Below, piece after piece: positions 33,925 through 42,327 of a DNA stretch of 64,000 bases; positions within the stretch are counted from its first letter, which is position 1; every line of letters starts with the position of its first letter. The DNA is from Streptomyces sp. NRRL WC-3626 (GTDB taxonomy: Bacteria; Actinomycetota; Actinomycetes; Streptomycetales; Streptomycetaceae). The notes beneath the pieces were generated by a model. That model saw only the letters and a program-made list of their open reading frames with translations. It did not search any database and was not told where the DNA came from. The position numbers and the translations under genes were made by a program. The stretch is from contig NZ_JOCA01000004.1 in the NCBI RefSeq assembly GCF_000718785.1, positions 1-64,000 of the forward strand. The letters run 5' to 3'.

Positions 33925-34377
33925 TCAGGGAGTCGTCTCGCCCCGTATCAGGGGGCCGCACACCGGCTGGGTGCCCTCCGGGAGGTCGGACGGGTCGCAC
34001 CAGCGGGCTTCCAGGATCTCGAAGGGGTCGAGGCGGAGGTCGCCGCCGAGCAGGCGGGCCTCGTAGGCCACCTCCACGCGGGTGCGCAGGCCGCTGTTCA
34101 GCATGACCAGGCGGCCCACCTCCACGTCGAGGTTCGTCTCCTCCTTGACCTCGCGCACCACCGTCGCCCGGAAGTCCTCGCCCTTGTGGGCGAAGCCGCT
34201 CGGCAGGCCCCACTGGCGGCCGGGTGGCCACATCCGGTGCCGGAGCAGCAGGACCCGGCCCTCGTCGTCGCGGACCACACCGGTCACGCCCACCACGAAC
34301 TTGGCGTGGAGCAACCACATGATGCGGCTCTGCACAGGGCGCAGGAGCCGCCAGAGACGGACCAGGAGTCGTCGCAC
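33925..34377 (-). CDS. Nudix hydrolase
   Basis: About 150 aa. The Nudix box is intact: GFAHKGEDFRATVVREVKEE followed by TNLDV fits Gx5Ex7REUxEExGU (the Gly after EE is Asn). The family hydrolyses nucleoside diphosphate-linked compounds. The start is taken at GTG 34377 behind CGAGG; the ORF extends to 34452. A hydrophobic/basic N-terminal helix (RRLLVRLWRLLRPVQSRI) may tether it to a membrane or protein. Divergent from the LRR gene at 34540. Confidence 0.82.
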   Translation of the reverse strand: MRRLLVRLWRLLRPVQSRIMWLLHAKFVVGVTGVVRDDEGRVLLLRHRMWPPGRQWGLPSGFAHKGEDFRATVVREVKEETNLDVEVGRLVMLNSGLRTRVEVAYEARLLGGDLRLDPFEILEARWCDPSDLPEGTQPVCGPLIRGETTP

Positions 34378-34539
34378 GGGACCTCGGGGGGTGTGGTGGG
34401 GCGGGTAGGGGGGCTGCCCGAAAAACGGTACCCGCCGAGATGCCCGGGACACCGGCCGCCCGCGTCGCGCACGGCGCCGGTGTCACCGGCTGCTGCTAGA
34501 ACGGTCGCACTTCAATCGTCGCAACACGCAAGGAATTCA

Positions 34540-35526
34540 ATGGAGTTGCTGGCCGATGTGCCCCGCCATCCCCGTTCCGTCGACCATCTGGACCGTTTCC
34601 ACGGGCTTCCGGTCCTGACCTTCCCCCAGGCGTCCTCGCCCCGCCCCCTGCCGGACGACCCCGCCTCCGTGGCATGGTGCGTCCGCGTCGGCGAGCGGGA
34701 GGACGACGAGGACACGGACGTGTACTGGGACCGCTTCGTCGCGAACGTGCCGCTGGAGAAGGTGCGCGCGCTCGTCCTCGGCGCCCCGTGGTTCGGGTCG
34801 GACGGGATGGGCGAGTACCTGATCGAGGCGCTCGTCGAGCTGCGCGACCGGCTGCCCCGGCTCGAGGCGCTGTTCCTCGGTGACGTGCACTTCGAGGAGA
34901 GCGAGCTCTCCTGGATGGAGCAGTGCGACGTCGCCCCCGTCCTGGAGGCGTACCCCGGCCTGCGGGAACTCGGTGTGCGCGGCAGCAACGGCCTCGGGTT
35001 CCCCGTCATCCGTCACGAGGGTCTGCGCACCCTGCGCCTCGAGACCGGCGGGCTGCCCGCCTCGGTCACGCGCAACGTGGCCGCGTCCGAGCTGCCGAAC
35101 CTCGAGTATCTGGAGCTGTGGCTGGGCGACGAGTGGTACGGCTGCGACACCACGCTCGGGGACCTCCAGCCGTTCCTCACCGGTGAGCGGCTGCCCTCAC
35201 TGCTCCATCTGGGGCTGCAGAACAGCCGGTTCCAGGACGAGATAGCGGCCGCCGTGGCGCAGGCCCCGGTCGTGGCCCGGCTCGAATCCCTCCGGCTGTC
35301 CATGGGCGTGCTCGGCGACGAGGGCGCCGAGGCACTGCTGGGCGGGCAGCCGCTCACCCACCTGCGCTTCCTCGACCTGCACCACCACTACCTGAGCGAC
35401 GCCATGATGCTGCGGCTCTGGGACGCCCTCGAGCCGGCGGGCGTACGGGTCGACCTGACCGGACACGGCGACGAGGACGACGAGGACGAGGACGACGACA
35501 CCCGCTACGTCGCCGTGTCCGAGTGA
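34540..35526 (+). CDS. STM4015-like leucine-rich-repeat protein
   Basis: A 328-aa acidic protein with an irregular leucine-rich solenoid: repeated LPRLEALFLGDV, YPGLRELGVRG, EGLRTLRLETG, LPNLEYLELWLG, LPSLLHLGLQN, LESLRLSMG, LRFLDLHHHY. The C-terminus is an Asp/Glu run. It matches the STM4015 family in my judgement; molecular role unknown, probably protein-protein binding. AAGGA lies just before the ATG. Its stop overlaps an in-frame start of the repeat protein that follows, so the two are likely made together. Confidence 0.82.
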   Translation: MELLADVPRHPRSVDHLDRFHGLPVLTFPQASSPRPLPDDPASVAWCVRVGEREDDEDTDVYWDRFVANVPLEKVRALVLGAPWFGSDGMGEYLIEALVELRDRLPRLEALFLGDVHFEESELSWMEQCDVAPVLEAYPGLRELGVRGSNGLGFPVIRHEGLRTLRLETGGLPASVTRNVAASELPNLEYLELWLGDEWYGCDTTLGDLQPFLTGERLPSLLHLGLQNSRFQDEIAAAVAQAPVVARLESLRLSMGVLGDEGAEALLGGQPLTHLRFLDLHHHYLSDAMMLRLWDALEPAGVRVDLTGHGDEDDEDEDDDTRYVAVSE

Positions 35527-35555
35527 ACCTCCCGATTCCCCACCGAAAGGCAACC

Positions 35556-37886
35556 GTGCCGAACGACCCCGCTTCCCTGAGCCACACCGACCGGCGCATC
35601 GTCAGCCGCGCACTGAACTACCAGGCCCCCTGGCTGGACCCCGCCGAACCCGTGACGCTGTGCCACCTCATCCGCGCGGCGGGACGCAACGGCGACCGCG
35701 AGGAGATCGCCGCCCGGCTCACCGAGCTGGGGTACGTGGTTCCCCCGGCCGGGCAGCTGGCCTCCGTCACGGACGACGACGCGATGATGATCAGCCGTGA
35801 CGGCGACGGCCTCCAGCCCTGGATCACGCCCGAGGACCACAGCTTCAGGGGCCACGTCCTGTCGGTCGCCCGGCGCCTGGAGTTGCCGCCCGCCGTGGTC
35901 GCCGCCCGGCTCGCCGAACTGGACTTCCCGGCCCCCGACCCCGGCAGCTTCCCGGACGAGATCACGGACGCCGACCGGGACCTGGCCCGACGCCGGGACG
36001 GAGGCGGGCGCTGGATCGCCGACGACGACCCCGTACCGCTCGTCCACGTCCTGGCGGCGCTCGAACGCCAGATGCCGAAGAAGCCGCAGGAGGCGGCGTC
36101 GGCGATCGTGGCGGCCTGCGAGCGGCTCGGCCGGCTCGGCTACCGGGTCGACCCCGGGGCCGCGGAGGTCACCGCCGACGACGTACTGCTGGTCAGCCGG
36201 GAACTGGACGGGCAGGCACCCTGGCTGCCCGCCGGGGACGAGCCCGTACCGCTCCACCACGTCCTGCGCTTCGCCCAGGCCCATGACCGGGACCCCAACG
36301 AGGTCGCCGCCCGCCTCGGCCGGCTCGGCCACCACCGGCTGCCCGAGGGCCCGCTGGTCGACTCGGTGACGGGTGAGGAGACCGAGCTCCTGGGGCACGG
36401 CTGGGGCGGTGGCGGGCGGACCTGGCTCGCCCAGGACGACCCCGACCGGTTCCCCCACCTCGTCGCGGCCGGCGCCGCGACCGGGAAGGCGCCCGCCGAG
36501 ATCGCGCGGCGTCTGCGGACGCTCGGCTTCACCGTCCCCGAGGAGGAGCTCCCCGCCCGGACGACGGAGAGCGACCGCCCGCTCATCAGCGGCCGGACCC
36601 TCGCCGGCGCCGGGAACTGGCTCTCCCGGACACAACCCGTGCCCGTCGGGCACATCCTCCACAACGCCCATGCCCGGGGCGCGAGCACCGCGTCGGTCCT
36701 GGCCCGGCTGACGGAACTCGGCTACTCCCGGCTGCCCGCGATACCCGATCTGCGTCTCACCGACGACGACCTCCTGCTCATCAGCGAACGCGGAGACGGG
36801 AGCACGCCGGTCCTCGGCGACACCGTGCCCTACGGCCGTCTCGTGCGGGCCGCGGCCGCCACGGGCACCGGCCCGCGGGAGGCCGCCGTCCGCTACCGCG
36901 AACTGGGCTACACCGACGTCGTCCTCCCGGAGGGTCCGCTGCCGGACTCCGTCACCGAGGGCGACGCCGACCTGATCGCGACCGACACCGGCTGGCTGGC
37001 ACCGGACGAGACCGTCCCGGTCCCGTTCGTGGTGCGGCGGGCCCACGCCGAGGGCATCGGTCCGGCCGGGATCGTACGACGGCTGCGCGCACTCGGATTC
37101 CACGACGTGCCGGACGGGCTGCCGGACACACCGCACCCCGCGGACCTCGTCATGATCAGTGAGGATGCCAAGCCGGGCGGCGACCTCCTCCCCCTGACCG
37201 GTGTGTCCGCGTACCACATCCTGCGCGCCGCCCACCGCGCGGACGTGAGCCCGTACGACATCTCGCGGCGGCTGATCGCCCTCGGTTACACGCCGGAGGT
37301 GGCACCGCACCCCGACGACGAGGCGATCTGCAGCGCGAACGGTGACGGTCGCGCGCCCTGGCCCTGGGGGTCGGAGGGCCTGGGACACACACTGCTCCTC
37401 GCGAAGGTGCTCGGCCGTACCCCGCAGGACGTCAACGCCCGCCGCGCGGCCCTCGGGTACGGGGAACGGGAGCTGCCCGACGCGGGCGGTTTCGAGGACG
37501 GGGACATGGTCCTGCTCAGCGAGAACCTGGACGCCCGGGGGCCGTGGCTGCGCTGGGGGACGGACCCGTCGTGGAAGCACGTACTGCGTGCCGCGCGGAT
37601 CACCGGCCGGGACCCGCGGCAGATCGCGGAACGGCTGCGGCTGCTCGGCCACGCCGCCGACGTGCCGTCCGCGCTCCGGGTGGACGACCTGGTGCTGCTG
37701 GAGGTCATGCCGGACGATCCCCGGTCCGCGGACACGGCCGAGGTCCTCTCCGTGGCGACGCGCACGGGCCGCAGTCCGGCCGAGGTGGCCGCCCGGCTGC
37801 GGGAACTGGACATCGAGGTACCGGACCTCGACTACCCGACCCGCCGGCCGGCTCCCCGTACCCCGCGAGCGGGACGGTCCGTATGA
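35556..37886 (+). CDS. Protein of about twelve tandem ~60-66-aa helical (wHTH-like) repeats
   Basis: 776 aa from GTG 35556 (GAAAGG five bases before); an in-frame GTG at 35523 overlaps the LRR gene stop. Nearly the whole length is one repeat of pattern DxxLISR-DGxxPWL, then VPLxHVLRAA, then GRDPxEVAARLxxLGYxVP. I count twelve copies, about residues 8-70, 71-135 and so on to the end; examples are EPVPLHHVLRFAQ, DPNEVAARLGRLGH and SPAEVAARLRELDI. These resemble the small wHTH-like repeats that accompany Hsp90-like or NTPase cores in actinobacterial conflict or signalling proteins, but no enzyme core is fused here. Function unknown. Confidence 0.8.
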   Translation: MPNDPASLSHTDRRIVSRALNYQAPWLDPAEPVTLCHLIRAAGRNGDREEIAARLTELGYVVPPAGQLASVTDDDAMMISRDGDGLQPWITPEDHSFRGHVLSVARRLELPPAVVAARLAELDFPAPDPGSFPDEITDADRDLARRRDGGGRWIADDDPVPLVHVLAALERQMPKKPQEAASAIVAACERLGRLGYRVDPGAAEVTADDVLLVSRELDGQAPWLPAGDEPVPLHHVLRFAQAHDRDPNEVAARLGRLGHHRLPEGPLVDSVTGEETELLGHGWGGGGRTWLAQDDPDRFPHLVAAGAATGKAPAEIARRLRTLGFTVPEEELPARTTESDRPLISGRTLAGAGNWLSRTQPVPVGHILHNAHARGASTASVLARLTELGYSRLPAIPDLRLTDDDLLLISERGDGSTPVLGDTVPYGRLVRAAAATGTGPREAAVRYRELGYTDVVLPEGPLPDSVTEGDADLIATDTGWLAPDETVPVPFVVRRAHAEGIGPAGIVRRLRALGFHDVPDGLPDTPHPADLVMISEDAKPGGDLLPLTGVSAYHILRAAHRADVSPYDISRRLIALGYTPEVAPHPDDEAICSANGDGRAPWPWGSEGLGHTLLLAKVLGRTPQDVNARRAALGYGERELPDAGGFEDGDMVLLSENLDARGPWLRWGTDPSWKHVLRAARITGRDPRQIAERLRLLGHAADVPSALRVDDLVLLEVMPDDPRSADTAEVLSVATRTGRSPAEVAARLRELDIEVPDLDYPTRRPAPRTPRAGRSV

Positions 37887-37990
37887 CGGAAACGGTTTGA
37901 CCGGGGCGGGGTGAGGGCCCATCGTCAGGCACATGGATGCGTTACGGTCCTGTCCTTCGCACCCTGAAGGCTAGTACTCTGGACCGGGCA

Positions 37991-38006
37991 GTGCATTGTG
38001 ATGCAC
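37991..38006. promoter_or_regulatory. Inverted repeat GTGCAT-TGTG-ATGCAC
   Basis: A perfect 6-bp dyad with a 4-nt centre, 49 bp upstream of the EamA transporter start and just downstream of a TAGTACTCT -10-like stretch (37972-37980). Position suits an operator around the transcription start. Confidence 0.5.
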
Positions 38007-38054
38007 GAAGCCCGGCAGGAGCCCCCTCCCCGCACCGAGTCCCCAGGAAGCCCC

Positions 38055-39020
38055 GTGACCACGCCCAGCACCACCGCCACCCCGTCCCCCACCGCATCCG
38101 GGACGGGGCACGCCGCCCCCGACGGGCGGGGCTCCCTGGGGCCGGTCGGGCTGGTGCTCGCCGGCGGGGTCTCCGTGCAGTTCGGCGGGGCGCTGGCGGT
38201 GACCCTCATGCCGCGGGCCGGCGCGCTCGGGGTCGTGACACTGCGACTGCTGGTGGCCGCGCTCGTCCTGATGGTGCTGTGCCGGCCCCGGCTGCGCGGA
38301 CACTCGCGCACCGACTGGGGCACGGTGGTCGTCTTCGGGATCACCATGGCCGCGATGAACGGCCTCTTCTACCAGTCCGTCGCCCGTATCCCGCTCGGCC
38401 TGGCCGTCACCCTGGAGGTCCTCGGCCCGCTCGTCCTGTCCGTCCTCGCCTCCCGGCGCGCGGTCAACCTGGTGTGGGCCGGACTCGCCCTCGCCGGGGT
38501 GTTCCTCCTCGGCGGCGGGAGCTTCAGCGGCCTCGATCCACTGGGTGTGGTCTTCGCACTGGGGGCCGGCGCCATGTGGGCCGCCTACATAGTCTTCAGC
38601 GCCCGTACGGGGCGCCGCTTCCCGCAGGCGGACGGGCTCGCCCTCGCCATGGCCGTCTCGGCGGTCCTCTTCCTGCCGCTGGGCATCGTGGAGGCCGGCA
38701 CGAAACTCCTCGACCCGACGACCTTCGCCCTGGGCGCGGCGGTCGCGGTGCTGTCCTCCGTACTCCCGTACACCCTCGAACTCCTCGCCCTGCGCCGCCT
38801 GCCCGCCTCCACCTTCGCCGTCATGATGAGCCTGGAACCCGCCCTCGCGGCCGCGGCCGGCTTCCTCATCCTCGACCAGGCCCTCACCGCCATGCAGGCG
38901 GCGGCCATCGCCCTGGTCATCGGGGCGAGCATGGGAGCGGTGCGGACGCAGGTGGGGCGGGGACAGGTGAAGGGGGCGGGGTTGTCTCCCGACGATCGGC
39001 GGGCACGGCGGAGCGCGTAA
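38055..39020 (+). CDS. EamA/DMT superfamily metabolite exporter
   Basis: A 321-aa protein with ten predicted membrane helices in two EamA halves. Motifs include FGGALAVTLMPRAGALGVVT, LGLAVTLEVLGPL and ASTFAVMMSLEPALAAAAGF; the layout is that of the RhtA-type threonine/homoserine exporters. GTG 38055 has AGGAAG before it; the ORF could extend upstream to 37998. The substrate may be an amino acid or metabolite. A palindrome lies in its promoter. Confidence 0.85.
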   Translation: MTTPSTTATPSPTASGTGHAAPDGRGSLGPVGLVLAGGVSVQFGGALAVTLMPRAGALGVVTLRLLVAALVLMVLCRPRLRGHSRTDWGTVVVFGITMAAMNGLFYQSVARIPLGLAVTLEVLGPLVLSVLASRRAVNLVWAGLALAGVFLLGGGSFSGLDPLGVVFALGAGAMWAAYIVFSARTGRRFPQADGLALAMAVSAVLFLPLGIVEAGTKLLDPTTFALGAAVAVLSSVLPYTLELLALRRLPASTFAVMMSLEPALAAAAGFLILDQALTAMQAAAIALVIGASMGAVRTQVGRGQVKGAGLSPDDRRARRSA

Positions 39021-39103
39021 GGACTAGAGTCGCTCCCGTCTCTCGAATCAACCGGCCTCGTCGCGTGACCGGCCCGTCCCAGAGGCGCGAAGGGAACAGT
39101 GCC

Positions 39104-39466
39104 ATGAGCGTGCAGCACAGTGAGACCGTTGGCGATCGTCCGCTGATCCCTCGCCCGGAGCGGACCCCGGGCGCCCTCCGGGCTGCCTGCACGGTCGTCG
39201 CTCCCGGCCTTCTGGCCGCGTACGACCAGGCGAAGGACCAGGCGCTCGCCGAAGCGGTGGAGCACGGTTCGCTCAAGCCGGTACACGCCTACCTCAGCCA
39301 CTGGGCTGCTTTGCTGGAGATCGAGCGCCATCCGCTCACGGCCCGGACCTACCACCGTGCCGAGTATCTCGCCCGGATCGCCACCACGACGGACGAGGCG
39401 CGCGCGCATCTGGCCACGGCGAGTGCCCTGTACCGCGACGCCGCCAAGGCGGTGCACGCGGAGTGA
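39104..39466 (+). CDS. DUF6247 family protein, likely antitoxin
   Basis: A 120-aa protein with a disordered N-terminus and three helices (PGLLAAYDQAKDQALAEAVE, LSHWAALLEIERHP, RTYHRAEYLARIATTTDEAR). The pattern is that of DUF6247, found in actinobacteria before a small RelE-fold-like ORF. The ATG follows GAAGGGAACAG. The next gene starts at a GTG overlapping its stop by 4 bp. The arrangement suggests an antitoxin, which is inference. Confidence 0.65.
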   Translation: MSVQHSETVGDRPLIPRPERTPGALRAACTVVAPGLLAAYDQAKDQALAEAVEHGSLKPVHAYLSHWAALLEIERHPLTARTYHRAEYLARIATTTDEARAHLATASALYRDAAKAVHAE

Positions 39467-39723
39467 CCTGGCGCTGGGAGTACGTCCCCGACGAGGAGAC
39501 CGTCGCGGACGGCGCTCCGCCGGAATTCCTCATCGAGGTGGGGAAGGTGGCCGACGAGCTGGTCAGGGCGGCGGAAGCGCTCCACGTCCACGGGCCCGCG
39601 TACCAGGGAGCGGACGAAGGAGCGAAGCACGCGTTCGTCTCCGGCGGATTCTTCGTCTACATGGTCACGCCACGCTCGGAGCTGGTCACCATCTGGCAGG
39701 TCACCCCCGACCCTCTCGCCTGA
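39463..39723 (+). CDS. Small RelE/ParE-like putative toxin
   Basis: An 86-aa protein ([59 protein letters not shown]). An N-terminal pair of helices followed by beta strands ending in VxIWQV fits the RelE/ParE fold, but no catalytic residues can be assigned with certainty. The GTG start overlaps the DUF6247 stop. A type II toxin role is inferred from size, fold and gene order. Confidence 0.55.
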   Translation: MTWRWEYVPDEETVADGAPPEFLIEVGKVADELVRAAEALHVHGPAYQGADEGAKHAFVSGGFFVYMVTPRSELVTIWQVTPDPLA

Positions 39724-39764
39724 CGCACCGGCGGGAGGCGGCGGAGGTCAGGCGCGAAATTCAT

Positions 39765-39778
39765 GCAAGCATGCTTGC
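39765..39778. promoter_or_regulatory. Perfect palindrome GCAAGCATGCTTGC, operator of the catabolic operon
   Basis: A 14-bp perfect palindrome lies 76 bp upstream of the first gene of the operon. It resembles TetR-type sites that control acyl-CoA metabolism genes. The TetR gene at the end of the operon is the obvious candidate to bind it. Confidence 0.6.
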
Positions 39779-39853
39779 TTGTTTAGGGCTCCGCTGTCAT
39801 GCTCCACGCAACCGCGCCACACCGCCGTGTCCGTGTCCCGAGGGGAGCGCCAC

Positions 39854-40648
39854 GTGTCCGATCCGACGCCCGTGATCGATGATCTGCGTGAGGAGAGCGA
39901 GGAACTCGACCGGCTCGTGGCCGGGCCGGGTGCCGGGGAGTGGGGGCGGGAGACGCCCGCCGCCGGGTGGACCGTCGCCCATCAGATCGGGCATCTCGCC
40001 TGGACCGACCGCTCCGCGCTGCTCGCCGTCACCGACGCCGACGGGTTCCGGGCGCTGGTGGAGCGGGCCCTCGCCGCTCCGCACCGGTTCGTCGACGAGG
40101 GGGCCGAGGAGTACGCGCGGGCCGCGCCCGCCGAGTTGCTCGCGCGGTGGCGGGAGGGGCGGGCGGCGCTGGAGAAGGCGCTGCGGGAGGCACCGGACGG
40201 GGCGCGGTTCCCCTGGTACGGGCCGCCCATGTCGGCCGCCTCCATGGCCACCGCCCGTCTCATGGAGACCTGGGCCCATGGACAGGACGTGGCCGACGCG
40301 ATGGGTGTGATGAGGCCACCCAGCGAACGCCTCAGGCATGTGGCCTGGCTCGGGGTACGCACCCGGGACTTCGCCTACGGCGTGCACGGGCTCACCCCGC
40401 CGGCCGACCCCTTCCGCGTCGAACTCGTCGGGCCGGGTGGCGAGGCGTGGGCGTACGGTCCCGAGGACGCCGCCCAGCGGGTCACCGGACCCGCCCTCGA
40501 CTTCTGCCTCCTCGTCACCCAGCGCGCCCACCGCGGCGACCTCGCCCTCACCGCCGACGGCCCCGACGCCGACCGCTGGCTGGACATCGCCCAGGCCTTC
40601 GCCGGCCCGCCCGGCGGTGGACGCCCGTCGACGGGGGACGCCCGGTGA
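39854..40648 (+). CDS. TIGR03084 family (DinB/mycothiol-dependent-type) metal-binding protein
   Basis: A 264-aa four-helix-bundle protein. [17 protein letters not shown] and [15 protein letters not shown] carry the His residues that bind metal in the DinB_2/MDMPI fold. TIGR03084 members usually head gene clusters for acyl-CoA breakdown in actinobacteria; a mycothiol-dependent isomerase or transferase activity is a guess from the fold. The GTG has GAGGGGAG upstream and overlaps the next gene by 4 bp. First gene of the operon. Confidence 0.85.
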   Translation: MSDPTPVIDDLREESEELDRLVAGPGAGEWGRETPAAGWTVAHQIGHLAWTDRSALLAVTDADGFRALVERALAAPHRFVDEGAEEYARAAPAELLARWREGRAALEKALREAPDGARFPWYGPPMSAASMATARLMETWAHGQDVADAMGVMRPPSERLRHVAWLGVRTRDFAYGVHGLTPPADPFRVELVGPGGEAWAYGPEDAAQRVTGPALDFCLLVTQRAHRGDLALTADGPDADRWLDIAQAFAGPPGGGRPSTGDAR

Positions 40649-42327
40649 CCCTGCGCATCGGGAACTTCTCCGGCTTCTACGGCGACCGCTTCGACGCCCT
40701 GCGCGAGATGCTCACCGGCGGTGAGACCGACGTCCTCACCGGTGACTACCTCGCCGAGCTGACCATGCTCATCCTCGCCCGCGACCGGCTGAAGGACCCC
40801 TCCGCCGGGTACGCCCGCACCTTTCTGCGGCAGTTGGAGGAGACCCTCGGGCTCGCGCACGAGCGGGGCGTCAGGATCGTCACCAACGCCGGCGGGCTGA
40901 ACCCCGCCGGGCTCGCCGACGCCGTACGCGCCCTCGCCGGACGGCTCGGCATCCCCGTACGGGTCGCCCATGTCGAGGGCGACGACCTCACCGCGCGGTA
41001 CCCCGGCAGCCTCGCCGCCCGCGCGTACCTCGGCGGCTTCGGCATCGCGGAGTGCCTGCGCGCGGGGGCCGACGTGGTCGTCACCGGGCGGGTCACCGAC
41101 GCGGCCCTCGTCACCGGGCCCGCCGTCGCGCACTTCGGCTGGGGGCCCACGGAGTACGACCGGCTCGCGGGAGCCGTCGTCGCCGGGCATGTGCTGGAGT
41201 GCGGGGCGCAGGCGACCGGCGGGAACTACGCGTTCTTCGGCGAGCGCCCTCCCGGCGACCTCCGCCGGCCCGGATTCCCCCTCGCCGAGATCCACGCCGA
41301 CGGCAGCAGCGTCATCACCAAGCACCCCGGCACCGGCGGCTTCGTCGACGTCGGCACCGTCACCGCGCAACTGCTGTACGAGACCGGCGGCGCCCGGTAC
41401 GCGGGGCCGGACGTCACCGCGCGGCTGGACACCGTACGGCTGCGGCAGGACGGGCCCGACCGGGTGCGTGTCGAAGGGGTGCGGGGAGAGGCCCCGCCGC
41501 CGACGCTCAAGGCGGGACTCAACCGGCTCGGCGGGTTCCGCGACGAGGTCGTGTTCGTGCTCACCGGGCTCGGCATCGAGGCCAAGGCCGGCCTCGTGAA
41601 GGAGCAGCTGGGCGACGCGCTCGCCAAGTCACCGCCCGCCGAGGTCCGCTGGGAACTCGCCCGCACCGACCGGCCCGACGCCGGCACCGAGGAGACCGCC
41701 AGCGCGCTGCTGCGGCTCGTCGTACGGGACCCGGCCCAGGAGAAGGTCGGACGGGTGCTGAGCGCCGCCGCCGTCGAACTCGCCCTGGCGAGCTATCCCG
41801 GCTTCCATGTCATGGCGCCACCGGGCAAGGGCTCCCCCTACGGAGTCTTCGAGGATGTGTACGTCCCCCATGGCGACGTCGACCATGTGGCCGTCCTCCA
41901 TGACGGACGCCGTGTCCCCGTGGCCGCCCCCCATGACACCGCCGTACTCACCGACGTACCGGAACCCCCGCTCCCCGAGCCGCTGCCCACGGGACCCACG
42001 ACGAGAGCCCCCCTCGGCCTCGTCGCCGGCGCCCGCAGCGGAGACAAGGGCGGGAACGCCAACGTCGGCGTCTGGGTCCGCTCCGACGACGCCTGGCGGT
42101 GGCTCGCGCACGAGCTGACCGTCGAGCGGCTGCGGGAGCTGATCCCGGAGGCCCGCGACCTGCCCGTCACCCGGCACGTCCTGCCCCACCTGCGCGCCCT
42201 CAACTTCCTCGTCGAGGGCATCCTCGGCGAGGGCGTCGCCGCGCAGGCCCGTTTCGACCCGCAGGCCAAGGCGCTCGGCGAATGGCTGCGCTCCCGGCAC
42301 CTCGACATCCCGGAGGCCCTCCTGTGA
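40645..42327 (+). CDS. AtuA family (DUF1446) acyclic-terpene-utilisation-like protein
   Basis: A 560-aa protein. The N-terminal two thirds are DUF1446 ([88 protein letters not shown]). The C-terminus is the AtuA-associated ferredoxin-like domain with [15 protein letters not shown]. AtuA is needed for citronellol/geraniol breakdown in Pseudomonas but its reaction is not settled. Overlaps both neighbours by 4 bp, so it is tightly coupled to the carboxylase. Confidence 0.88.
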   Translation: MTLRIGNFSGFYGDRFDALREMLTGGETDVLTGDYLAELTMLILARDRLKDPSAGYARTFLRQLEETLGLAHERGVRIVTNAGGLNPAGLADAVRALAGRLGIPVRVAHVEGDDLTARYPGSLAARAYLGGFGIAECLRAGADVVVTGRVTDAALVTGPAVAHFGWGPTEYDRLAGAVVAGHVLECGAQATGGNYAFFGERPPGDLRRPGFPLAEIHADGSSVITKHPGTGGFVDVGTVTAQLLYETGGARYAGPDVTARLDTVRLRQDGPDRVRVEGVRGEAPPPTLKAGLNRLGGFRDEVVFVLTGLGIEAKAGLVKEQLGDALAKSPPAEVRWELARTDRPDAGTEETASALLRLVVRDPAQEKVGRVLSAAAVELALASYPGFHVMAPPGKGSPYGVFEDVYVPHGDVDHVAVLHDGRRVPVAAPHDTAVLTDVPEPPLPEPLPTGPTTRAPLGLVAGARSGDKGGNANVGVWVRSDDAWRWLAHELTVERLRELIPEARDLPVTRHVLPHLRALNFLVEGILGEGVAAQARFDPQAKALGEWLRSRHLDIPEALL

